Both the position numbers and the translations under genes were made by a program. The notes beneath the pieces are model-generated. The model had not been told where the DNA came from. It did no database searches and worked only from the letters and a program-made list of their open reading frames with translations. From Pandoraea sp. ASV26 (GTDB lineage: Bacteria; Pseudomonadota; Gammaproteobacteria; Burkholderiales; Burkholderiaceae), in assembly GCF_016428915.1 (NCBI RefSeq), contig NZ_JAELTP010000042.1, positions 1 to 45,281 of the forward strand: DNA of 45,281 nucleotides, written 5' to 3'. Shown one piece after another: positions 7,980 to 15,053 of this stretch. Every line of letters starts with the position of its first letter. Within the stretch, counting starts at the first letter, position 1.

Positions 7980-9311
7980 TCAGAACGTGTACGGGAAGCG
8001 CAGACCGATCACGTAGTTCGGCGCATCCGGCGACATGCCGGCGTTGACGTAACCGTTGACGGTCCAGTGCTTGTTGATGGCGTAGTTGATACCGAAGTTG
8101 AGCGACGCCGCGTTCGTCGTACTGCCGGCCACCGTGGTGTAAGAACCGCCCAGCGGCGCCGTCTTCGTCGCACGCGAGATCGCCGTCGAGTACGAGATCG
8201 ACAACGCCGTCTTGTCGTTGAGCGCCAGCGCCATCCCGGCTCCCACCTGAACGATGTCGCCCAGCTTGACCTTCGCGGGTTGCGTCGTGCCTTCGATCGT
8301 CGAGATGTCGTCGAACGTTCGGGCCATGTTGTACGTGTACGCCACGTTCGCGAACAGCACGATCGGATCGTAAGTGCGCAGGAACGACAGACCGGCCGTG
8401 AACGCCCAGATGCCGTTACCCGTGGGCAGGCGTGAGGGGGTCGTCAGATTGTTGTTGGTCGGGTCGGGCGTGCCTAGCTTGATGCCGAACGGTGACGTAC
8501 CGGTCGGCGCCGTGACGCGGAACGACGCCACGATATCGGGCCAATTCGCGTTCTCCTTGACCAACTGGTAGTACAGGGACGCATTCACATCGCCGATGTT
8601 CGCCGAATTCTTGCTGATATCGCTGATCGACGACGACGCACCGCCGACCCCGCCCGAAATGAAGTCCGAGTTGCGGTAGAGATACGGCACGTCGAAGGCC
8701 ACGCTCAGCCGGTCGCTGATCCCGTAGCGCGTGTTGACGTCGAACGTCCACACGTTGGCTTTGGTCTCGCCGAGGTTCAACTGACCGAGGAAAATGGCGT
8801 CCAACGCCAGAAAGCCGCTCAACACGAGCTGACGCCGGTCGTAGTAGCTGTAGCTGATACCGGCGTCGATGGTGAGCTTGCGATCGAACAGCGGTGCGTG
8901 CTGCGCCTGCACGACAGCCTCTTCGGCCGGCGTGCGCTGCGAGTCGCTCTCGCTCTTTTGCATCTGCTGCGTCTCACCAATCGGCGCGGCCGACGTCGGC
9001 CCCGCAGCACCGGCGGCGCCGCCGCCGGGTGTGCCTGCGGAGCCGGCTGCAGAGCCGTCGCCGGGCGAAACCTGCGCAATCTGCGCAGTGTCCCACGCAG
9101 TCAAACCGCGACCGCGTTGCGCCATCTCAATGTCAGTGAGGCGCTGTTTCAGAGAAGAAATTTCCCGCTGCTGCCGGTCGACCATGTCCATCAACATCTG
9201 GAGACGGTCGTCCGGCGATGGGTTCGTATGCTCCTGAGCCTGGGCCGATAGCGTGAAAAGCAGTACCCCCAACGGAATAGCGGCAACGGGAAAAAAGCGG
9301 TGAGTCTTCAT
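7980..9311 (-). CDS. fapF: FapF-like outer-membrane beta-barrel secretion channel with N-terminal coiled coil
   Basis: In Pseudomonas, FapF is the trimeric outer-membrane pore that exports amyloid subunits. The 443-residue product has a signal peptide (1-26), a heptad-patterned coiled coil at about 33-65 (LQMLMDMVDRQQREISSLKQRLTDIE), a Gly/Ala linker (84-110), then a barrel with alternating strands ending in Phe, the usual C-terminal barrel signature. YDRRQLVLSGFLALDAIFLG at 157-176 resembles what I remember of the FapF barrel entry. The barrel alone could also be scored as a MetA-pathway phenol-degradation family porin. The ATG at 9311 has a G-rich ribosome site. A 307-base gap separates it from the other fap-like genes, so it may have its own promoter. 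Confidence 0.78.
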   Translation of the reverse strand: MKTHRFFPVAAIPLGVLLFTLSAQAQEHTNPSPDDRLQMLMDMVDRQQREISSLKQRLTDIEMAQRGRGLTAWDTAQIAQVSPGDGSAAGSAGTPGGGAAGAAGPTSAAPIGETQQMQKSESDSQRTPAEEAVVQAQHAPLFDRKLTIDAGISYSYYDRRQLVLSGFLALDAIFLGQLNLGETKANVWTFDVNTRYGISDRLSVAFDVPYLYRNSDFISGGVGGASSSISDISKNSANIGDVNASLYYQLVKENANWPDIVASFRVTAPTGTSPFGIKLGTPDPTNNNLTTPSRLPTGNGIWAFTAGLSFLRTYDPIVLFANVAYTYNMARTFDDISTIEGTTQPAKVKLGDIVQVGAGMALALNDKTALSISYSTAISRATKTAPLGGSYTTVAGSTTNAASLNFGINYAINKHWTVNGYVNAGMSPDAPNYVIGLRFPYTF

Positions 9312-9618
9312 GATCCCCCCCGGGTAAAGGTGCGGACGGGCGTCCGCGCGCAATCCAACAAACGCGTATTACCAACAACGTTGTCCTTGCTGCTCGACTG
9401 CGGGGTGATGCGTGCGAAACCCGTTGCCATTCACCTCGATGTGTCATGCCCGGGCCCTGCCGACATCACCTTCTTGTACGCCGCAGGTGCTTTTGCGGCG
9501 ATGCCCCACTTCTAGTTTTCTTGGCGTCCGGTACCAAGTTGAATTACCGGACACTGCTACCGGCGTCGCACCGTTCATGCACGGCAGCGCAACGCCATCA
9601 CTTCACTTGCGCTTCACT
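9312..9618. promoter_or_regulatory. Upstream region of the FapF-like gene with operator-like inverted repeat
   Basis: This 307-base space has no gene. At 9526-9552 there is an inverted repeat with arms GTCCGGTA and TACCGGAC around 11 bases. It contains CCGGTACCAAG (9528-9538), the exact reverse complement of CTTGGTACCGG at 14669-14679 upstream of the operon. No T-run follows on the minus strand, so a regulator site is more likely than a terminator. I searched the minus strand for GG-N10-GC and found no good sigma-54 match. Confidence 0.45.
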
Positions 9619-10380
9619 TCATCGACGCACGGCGATCATGTTCGCCATTGCGTTCTGAATGCCGACCTGACGCAGGGCATTCGACGTCAGCGGACTGGTC
9701 TGGAGGTTCAACTGCATGGTGTTCATCACCTGCTGAGCGTTACCCGCGACCTGCACGACCTGCATGATCTGGTTCATCGCCGCACCGGCGCCGCCGCCCA
9801 CGCTCTGGCCCAAATTGCCGTTCGGCGTATTGAGCGCTATTTGCATGCCCGCCGACGTAATGGCCACGCTCGCGCTCAGATTGCCCAACGTGGTCTGCGA
9901 ACCGTTCGCGCCCTGCCCGCTAACCGGTATCAGCGTGGCCATCGGCACCCCGGGAGCAAACTGGATTGTGGCCTTGTTCAAAGCGTTGTTTGCGTTGCCC
10001 GCAACCTGCGTAACCTGTGCGACACCGTTCACGAGCACGCTCGCGCCACCCGAGACGATCTGGGTGACGGGCGTGGTCGCGTTGACAATGCCGGGGATGA
10101 TGCCGGTCGTCGCACCGGTCTGCACCTGATTGCCGACACCGCCCTGATTGACGCCCAACACGCCGGTGGCCATCAGGCTCGCACCGGTGGGCATTTGCCA
10201 TTGCGACTGCATAACCAACTGGAAGCCCGAGATCATGTTCTGTTGCGCATACTTGCCGGTCGCGTGCGAGAGCACTTCATCGCTCACAGGCGTCCAGGAC
10301 TCAGGCAACACGCTCGACGCAAATGCCGGCAAGGCGCTCGCGAACAGCGGGATTGCCAGCATCGGGACATATCGATTCAT
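9619..10380 (-). CDS. FapE-like exported protein
   Basis: The 253-residue protein has a signal peptide (1-22) and is rich in Gln, Asn, Val and Gly. Residues 31-62 read PVSDEVLSHATGKY and later SGFQLVMQSQWQ. The SDExL...GK pattern resembles the double-glycine type leader often seen in proteins encoded beside C39 proteases. The central part has Fap-repeat fragments such as GVLGVNQGGVGN and VTQVAGNANNALN. In Pseudomonas, fapE follows fapD and encodes a minor fiber component, which is the same position here (12 bases after the protease stop). Homology is inferred from place and composition, not from alignment. Confidence 0.65.
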   Translation of the reverse strand: MNRYVPMLAIPLFASALPAFASSVLPESWTPVSDEVLSHATGKYAQQNMISGFQLVMQSQWQMPTGASLMATGVLGVNQGGVGNQVQTGATTGIIPGIVNATTPVTQIVSGGASVLVNGVAQVTQVAGNANNALNKATIQFAPGVPMATLIPVSGQGANGSQTTLGNLSASVAITSAGMQIALNTPNGNLGQSVGGGAGAAMNQIMQVVQVAGNAQQVMNTMQLNLQTSPLTSNALRQVGIQNAMANMIAVRR

Positions 10381-10392
10381 GATGGTCTGGTC

Positions 10393-11103
10393 TCAAAACA
10401 GGTCCGCCCGGATGATGCCGAAATCCACCATCGGGGTCGGTGACGTCCCGGTCGCCAGCGCGCTGTCGCGCAGCTTGGCCGCCAGGGATTCGTTTCCTTT
10501 GAGCAGCGGTGAATCCTCCATAAACGGCTTGCCGATGACCGCCAGTACCAAGCCGTTCCACTGCTTGGCAAAATCGGCTTGCTCGATGATGCGATTGCCG
10601 AGCGCCGGGTCGGACACGAACACGCGTCCGTCCTTCGCTGCCTTGATGACCACGAAATGCTGATAGCCGTTGACGTCGATCAGCGCAATGACCGGGATCT
10701 TCAGGTCGTAAAGCGCACTCACGTCAACTTTGAAACCCCGCCCCTCGAGTCCGAGCGTCTCCACGAACTTCTTCATGTCGAGCATCGAGAAGCCATTTTT
10801 GATGACCGTTTCCGGATTGGAAAACACCATCATTTTCTGGATCATTTCCGGCTCGGGAATATCGATCCCGTAGCCATAGCGCAGCAGTGTTGCCAGGGCC
10901 GCGGATCCACAACTGAAGTCGTATTCCTGCTGGACCAGATTCACGTAGTGCATCGACTTGAACGAGCGCATTGTCTTGACCGCCGGTACACCGGTCGAAG
11001 ACTCGAGGTTCACCGATGCATACTGCGCGTGCCCGGCCACGCTTGCGCACGCCAGAGCGCAAACGGTAGCGATCCTTATTGCGGCACGACGCGCATCATT
11101 CAT
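10393..11103 (-). CDS. fapD: FapD-like peptidase C39 domain protein
   Basis: This is a papain-like cysteine protease of the C39 (bacteriocin-processing) family without the ABC-transporter domains that usually accompany it. After a signal peptide (1-26), the active site is visible: Cys65 in YDFSCGSAALATLL, His149 in GYQHFVVI and Asp165 in SDPALG. FapD of Pseudomonas has this architecture and is needed for Fap fiber export. I chose the ATG at 11103 because GAGG lies six bases upstream; an in-frame ATG at 11115 directly abuts the preceding terminator. The gene sits behind a strong terminator, so it should be expressed well below the fiber gene. Confidence 0.82.
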   Translation of the reverse strand: MNDARRAAIRIATVCALACASVAGHAQYASVNLESSTGVPAVKTMRSFKSMHYVNLVQQEYDFSCGSAALATLLRYGYGIDIPEPEMIQKMMVFSNPETVIKNGFSMLDMKKFVETLGLEGRGFKVDVSALYDLKIPVIALIDVNGYQHFVVIKAAKDGRVFVSDPALGNRIIEQADFAKQWNGLVLAVIGKPFMEDSPLLKGNESLAAKLRDSALATGTSPTPMVDFGIIRADLF

Positions 11104-11116
11104 GACACACCTCATG

Positions 11117-11148
11117 AAAAAACCGGTCCGGGAATTCCCGGACCGGTT
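11117..11148 (-). terminator. Strong Rho-independent terminator inside the Fap-like operon
   Basis: On the minus strand a perfect 12-bp stem (AACCGGTCCGGG / CCCGGACCGGTT) with an AATT loop is followed by a run of six T. It lies between the stop of the FapC-like gene (11156) and the start of the C39 protease gene (11103). No separate promoter is evident for the protease gene, so partial read-through is likely. Confidence 0.88.
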
Positions 11149-11155
11149 AGCTGCA

Positions 11156-12535
11156 TCACTTGATTGCCGAGATGGCGAGACTGTTGGCCTGCACGTTGCC
11201 GATACCCGCAGCCACGTTCACGCCGACGTTGCCGCTGGCATAGGCGAGTGCGCCGTTGCCCAGTGCAGCGTTGGCGATGAAGTCGCCCGAGGCCTTCATG
11301 CTTGCCGTTTGGTCGGTTTGCGCCGTCGAATTAGCCGCACCGCCCTTGTACCAGCCACTCGCACCTTGCGAGACTGCTGCGGCCAGACCGTTCTGCTGCA
11401 CGTTGCCGACACCCGACGCTACGTTCACACCCACGTTCCCGGTCGCACCGGCGAGCGCGTTGTCACCCACGCTGGCTTTGACATAGAACTGCGAGATGCT
11501 GGCCGAGCCCTTCGACGACTGATTCGCAAACACCTGAGCCGAGGCATATACCGGCTGGGCGTTGAGCGAAGCGATCGCGACGTTGTTGGCCTGCGCGTTG
11601 TCGGCGCCGGCTGCCACGTTCACACCAATGTTGCCGTTGGCGCCAGACAGCGCACCGGTGCCCAGCGTCGCTCCCATCGTCTGCAACGTCGAGGTGTTGA
11701 CGTGGAGCGTGAGCGCACCCTTTTCCCACGTGGTGGATTTCATGTACGTATCAGAAAATCCCCACAGTGCGCCCGCAGCAATCGACTCGCTCGAGACCGA
11801 GTACTGACCTTCGTTCAACATGCCATGGAACGCTGCATCAAAGCTCTTTTGCGTGTTCAGGAAGCCACTTGCGAGGAAGCCGGCGGACGACTGCGATTGG
11901 TGACCGTAGGCATAACCACCCCAAGCGGAACCCTGACCTGAACCGGCATCGCCAACGATGTAGCCGCCATACAGCGCGAGGCCACCCGGCAGCGGAATGA
12001 TCCCGCCACCGATGATGCCGCCGGCAGCGGCCACGTTCGAATACTGATACCCACCGCCCGCGATGAAGCCGCCCGAGCCGGAGCTGGATTGCCCTGCCAC
12101 ATACCCGGCACCGGCCTGGAAGGACTGGCTGGTGTTCAGGTGACCGTTGGCTTCAGCGTTGACCCACGAGGTCGAGTTGTTGTACGACGTGCTGGTCGAG
12201 CCGCCGATCAGGTAGGCGCTACCCTGATTCGAGACCGTCGTGGTCTTCGAATCCACACCGTATGTCACCTTGCCCGTGGTGTACGAACCCAGCAGCGGTC
12301 CCTTGAGGTTCACGCCCCATACGTCCACGTGCTGATCGCTTTGCACGACGGCGTTGCCGGTGTTGTCCACCGTCACGCAACCGCGAATGCCGACCACACC
12401 AAAAATGCCGACCAGGTTCAGAACGTTGGTCTCATTGCCGATCAACGAGAGGCTATATTGCTGGTGATTGGGCGACGCCATGGCGCTACCCGTTGCTACC
12501 AGCAGTGCAGCCGCTGCAATTGCTTTCGTTTTCAT
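11156..12535 (-). CDS. fapC: FapC-like major amyloid fiber protein with three C-terminal repeats
   Basis: The 459-residue product has a signal peptide (1-20). Three imperfect repeats lie at about 293-321, 358-386 and 427-456, with cores GNIGVNVAAGADNAQANN, GNVGVNVASGVGNVQQNG and GNVGVNVAAGIGNVQANS. This matches the GVNxAAGxxNxQxN amyloid repeat of Pseudomonas FapC/FapB. Residues 140-260 are Gly/Ser/Ala/Tyr-rich with no repeat core, so the repeats are confined to the C-terminal third. The C-terminal CxxC that I recall from Pseudomonas FapC is absent. AGGAG stands six bases before the ATG at 12535, favouring it over the ATG at 12541. A strong terminator follows, consistent with the most abundant product. 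Confidence 0.8.
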   Translation of the reverse strand: MKTKAIAAAALLVATGSAMASPNHQQYSLSLIGNETNVLNLVGIFGVVGIRGCVTVDNTGNAVVQSDQHVDVWGVNLKGPLLGSYTTGKVTYGVDSKTTTVSNQGSAYLIGGSTSTSYNNSTSWVNAEANGHLNTSQSFQAGAGYVAGQSSSGSGGFIAGGGYQYSNVAAAGGIIGGGIIPLPGGLALYGGYIVGDAGSGQGSAWGGYAYGHQSQSSAGFLASGFLNTQKSFDAAFHGMLNEGQYSVSSESIAAGALWGFSDTYMKSTTWEKGALTLHVNTSTLQTMGATLGTGALSGANGNIGVNVAAGADNAQANNVAIASLNAQPVYASAQVFANQSSKGSASISQFYVKASVGDNALAGATGNVGVNVASGVGNVQQNGLAAAVSQGASGWYKGGAANSTAQTDQTASMKASGDFIANAALGNGALAYASGNVGVNVAAGIGNVQANSLAISAIK

Positions 12536-12565
12536 GACCATCTCCTTGACGAGAGAGTTACCCAG

Positions 12566-13216
12566 TTAAAAAGATGTGCCCGCCGGGGGACGGAGCACAA
12601 AAACATTTGCGGTTACATTGCCTATCCCAGCCGACTGGTTGACTTGCACCACACCGCTCGCACCGCGGAAAGCGTCACCGGAAATCGACGCCGAACGGAA
12701 TTGATCGTTGAGGTTGTCGCGCCCAGCCGGGCCACCCTTGGAGATCGCAGCGGATAGTGCCGTATCCGATACGCTCGCCACTCCAGACGCATCGCCGGTC
12801 ACAATGACCGTCGCGTTGCGTTGAAGATTGCCGGCACCGCTCGCCTGGTTGACTTGCGTCAGCCCCGAGGTGCCTGAAAATGCGTTGCCTTGAATTGCGG
12901 CGCTGGCAGCGCCGGTCGTCGTCGTGACGAGGGCTTGCTGATTCGTGCTCGACGCGCCAGCCGTCAGCCCGCCGCCGTTGGCAATCACAGCGCTGTTGGC
13001 CTGCGCGTTGTTGACCCCGGCGGCCTGGTTCACACCCAGCGCTCCGGTCACGCCCACGCCCACACCGCTCTCGATCGTGGCGTGCGTGCCGGCCAGTTCA
13101 CCGTTCACGATCCACACGTCCTCTGCCGAGGACACCCCGGCGAACGCGGCCAGCAAGGTCGCTACCGCCAGAGGGAGGGCGCACTGTGCGCCAAACAGGC
13201 TGAGATGTGCGGTCAT
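12566..13216 (-). CDS. fapB: FapB-like minor amyloid/nucleator protein with three repeats
   Basis: The 216-residue protein has a signal peptide (1-31) and three repeats at about 50-79, 110-139 and 180-208, with cores GALGVNQAAGVNNAQANS, GLTQVNQASGAGNLQRNA and GVVQVNQSAGIGNVTANV. The repeats are spaced 60-70 residues and separated by Thr/Ser/Ala-rich linkers. In Pseudomonas, FapB is a short relative of FapC thought to nucleate fibers, and its gene precedes fapC, as here. The ATG overlaps the preceding stop by four bases, showing translational coupling. Confidence 0.78.
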   Translation of the reverse strand: MTAHLSLFGAQCALPLAVATLLAAFAGVSSAEDVWIVNGELAGTHATIESGVGVGVTGALGVNQAAGVNNAQANSAVIANGGGLTAGASSTNQQALVTTTTGAASAAIQGNAFSGTSGLTQVNQASGAGNLQRNATVIVTGDASGVASVSDTALSAAISKGGPAGRDNLNDQFRSASISGDAFRGASGVVQVNQSAGIGNVTANVFVLRPPAGTSF

Positions 13217-13722
13217 TTCGCCGCTCCTGCCGCACCGATGCTGGTGAGGGGGGCCAGTGCCGAGCCGATCACCGAGGGCACGAGCGAGCCGATATTGCCG
13301 ATGCCGCCACCGCCCGATCCGGCGCCAAATCCGCCGCCCACCCCGTTGCTGGTATTAAGAGCGTTACCACCGCGGGCATTGCCCACGAGCACGCCCATCA
13401 GCGGATTGATGCCCGATTGCACCGCGCTCGTCACGAGCCCCGCATTGCCACGTCCGGTCAATTCGCCATCGGTGACCTGATTGACAGACCCCATCGCGGC
13501 ATTGAACGGTCCCGTCGGGAAGGCAGGTACCGACACACCGATGGGATTCTCGACGCGTGGCAGCCCGCGGTACGCGATCTCGGGGCCGATGTCGCGCTCG
13601 ATCACGATGTCGCCCGGCGCTGCCGGTTCGGCATGTGCGCGGCCGGGGAGCATCGCCGGTGTCAGCGCCACGATCATCGTGGCGAGCAGACTACCGGCAT
13701 GCGTCATGGAGATTTGGGGCAT
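13213..13722 (-). CDS. Small exported Gly-rich protein of the Fap-like operon
   Basis: I do not recognise the family. The 169 residues comprise a signal peptide (1-31), a short conserved-looking segment (DIVIERDIGPEIAYRGLPRVE, 38-58), the string SVNQVTDGELTGRGN (79-93) and a Gly/Asn/Ser-rich tail (115-145). It lies between the first operon gene and the fapB-like gene, roughly where Pseudomonas has fapA, a putative chaperone, but I see no clear similarity. The start at 13722 has GGTGA upstream and lies six bases beyond the previous stop; MTHAG at 13707 is an alternative. Confidence 0.7.
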   Translation of the reverse strand: MPQISMTHAGSLLATMIVALTPAMLPGRAHAEPAAPGDIVIERDIGPEIAYRGLPRVENPIGVSVPAFPTGPFNAAMGSVNQVTDGELTGRGNAGLVTSAVQSGINPLMGVLVGNARGGNALNTSNGVGGGFGAGSGGGGIGNIGSLVPSVIGSALAPLTSIGAAGAAK

Positions 13723-13727
13723 GTTGT

Positions 13728-14282
13728 TCACCGCGTGGTGTAGGTCACACGTGTCACCTGAACGTTGCCCACGCCATTCGACAGTTGTTGCGGACGCGGC
13801 GTCGGCGTCACGGCGCCGGGCAGTTCGTCCCACAACGTAACGCCGTTGGCGAGTGCCATTCCGGGTGACTTGACCATCGCGCCGCCTTGCAGATTGCGGC
13901 CACGCTGGCTCCCAAGTTGTTCGTCATCGATACGGGCCGCGGCCAACGGCATGCCGCTGGCGACACTGCCCGAGTCGTCGGTGCTGGCAACGGCGGGGGC
14001 TTGGTCCGCCGGGGCTTGCGCTGCGACCGGCATCGCGGCTTCGACCGGTGCCACAATTCCTGCATCGGCGTCGGAGATCGGCATGGCCGGCAGCACGGTC
14101 GTACCCAACGATGCAGGCACCATCGAACCCGTGAGCATCGCAACGTGCATGAGCGGCGAGCGAGAGACATCCTGAGCTTGCGCCGGTGCTGCACACAGAC
14201 CGAGCGTCACGACGATGGCAGCGCTCAGTGCGCCTGCGCCTTGTCGTACGCGGTACTGCATTTCGGTGGTGAGAATTCGCAT
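13728..14282 (-). CDS. First gene of the Fap-like operon, exported protein with LWDE motif
   Basis: The 184-residue product has a signal peptide (1-37, APAQAQ) followed by a low-complexity Ala/Pro region. RIDDEQLGSQRGRN at 117-130 resembles a double-glycine leader. GVTLWDELPG at 147-156 and the following Pro-rich stretch match the small protein at 7378-7824. The tail GVGNVQVTRV (170-179) resembles the end of a Fap repeat. It may fill the role of FapA, but this is inference from position. AGGAGG lies eight bases before the ATG, in a leader of about 19 bases downstream of a sigma-54 promoter. Confidence 0.72.
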   Translation of the reverse strand: MRILTTEMQYRVRQGAGALSAAIVVTLGLCAAPAQAQDVSRSPLMHVAMLTGSMVPASLGTTVLPAMPISDADAGIVAPVEAAMPVAAQAPADQAPAVASTDDSGSVASGMPLAAARIDDEQLGSQRGRNLQGGAMVKSPGMALANGVTLWDELPGAVTPTPRPQQLSNGVGNVQVTRVTYTTR

Positions 14283-14310
14283 CGCTGTGCCCTCCTTGCC
14301 CGGCTCAATA

Positions 14311-14327
14311 AAGCGACTTCCGTGCCA
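14311..14327 (-). promoter_or_regulatory. Sigma-54 (RpoN) promoter of the Fap-like operon
   Basis: On the minus strand the sequence reads TGGCACG, four bases, then TCGCTT, against the consensus TGGCACG-N4-TTGCW. GG and GC have the exact 10-base spacing and there is one mismatch. Transcription would start near 14301, leaving about 19 bases of leader that include the AGGAGG ribosome site. An RpoN-dependent activator gene lies immediately upstream. Confidence 0.85.
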
Positions 14328-14994
14328 CCCGCCTTAAGTACTTGAAAACATTGGCGTTAATTTTTTCAGCCCGATAGCACTCCCGGGGAGACGTACGAAA
14401 ACGTTTCAGCATTGATACGTGGACTGCAACGCGCCATCGATGTCGGCCAAATTGGCCGATCGGCAAACATTCCGAACTACGAACGATATCGGCGTGACCA
14501 GCGAGGCGTGCGCAAGACGCCCTGTTTACAAGGGTCTTGCGTGACAGATTTGCGGCGCAATGGCAGTGCAACGGCAATACGACATGGGAATGTCACATGG
14601 ACCGGCACGCAGCACGACGGCATTCGACACCCCGGATGTTTCATCTTTGATGTGTTCGCGGGACAACCCTTGGTACCGGTTTTACGCCATGGCGCAGCCC
14701 TGCAACATGGCCTGGTGACGGCATTGTGAAAGGCGTTCGAGGTGGTCGATGACACATCGCGATCGAGCACGCATGACGTCGCAACACGCGATCGCTCGAT
14801 CGGCAAGACAACGCAATGCGTACGGGATGCGCTCGATGGAGAGGCCCGGGAAATCGCCTCAATCGCCCGTCGTTATTGGCGATGGCTGAAATCGCGGAAC
14901 GCGAGGGAAGCGGTGGAAATCTCGACGTTTCGCGGCGCAACAGCCCACGCCAATGCACGTCAATACACGTCGAGATGGAGATAATCAGGATCCC
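14328..14994. promoter_or_regulatory. Long non-coding region between the activator gene and the Fap-like operon
   Basis: About 670 bases hold no convincing gene. It contains the 17-base palindrome TCGGCCAAATTGGCCGA at 14443-14459 (about 150 bases upstream of the predicted start site), CTTGGTACCGG at 14669-14679, and an inverted repeat CGATCGAGC / GCTCGATCG at 14760-14768 and 14794-14802. These are candidate upstream activating sequences or sites for other regulators. A small RNA is possible but I see no clear one. Confidence 0.5.
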
Positions 14995-15029
14995 AAAAAG
15001 AAACGACCGCCCTGCTCATCACAGGACGG
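14995..15029 (-). terminator. Rho-independent terminator of the sigma-54 activator gene
   Basis: On the minus strand, 25 bases after the stop, CCGTCCTG pairs with CAGGGCGG around a seven-base loop and is followed by the T-rich stretch TCGTTTCTTTTT. It should insulate the operon downstream from activator transcription. Confidence 0.75.
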
Positions 15030-15053
15030 CCGCCCTCTCTTCGCCAGAAGATA

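Noticed and set aside
7980-9311. Aromatic-compound uptake porin as the primary call
   Set aside because: The barrel resembles MetA-pathway porins, but the N-terminal coiled coil and position beside the amyloid genes favour a FapF-type channel.
9420-9465. Possible sigma-54 promoters upstream of the FapF-like gene
   Set aside because: One candidate has spacing off by one base, another has GGGCA at -12; neither approaches the quality of the element at 14311-14327.
10393-14282. Bacteriocin or RiPP cluster (C39 protease plus leader-like motifs)
   Set aside because: There is no ABC exporter, no immunity or modification gene, and no short precursor peptide; the repeat proteins and barrel fit a Fap-type system better.
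14305-14984. Several 80-110 codon frames in the spacer before the amyloid operon
   Set aside because: They overlap one another on both strands, lack ribosome sites and have compositions like random GC-rich DNA.
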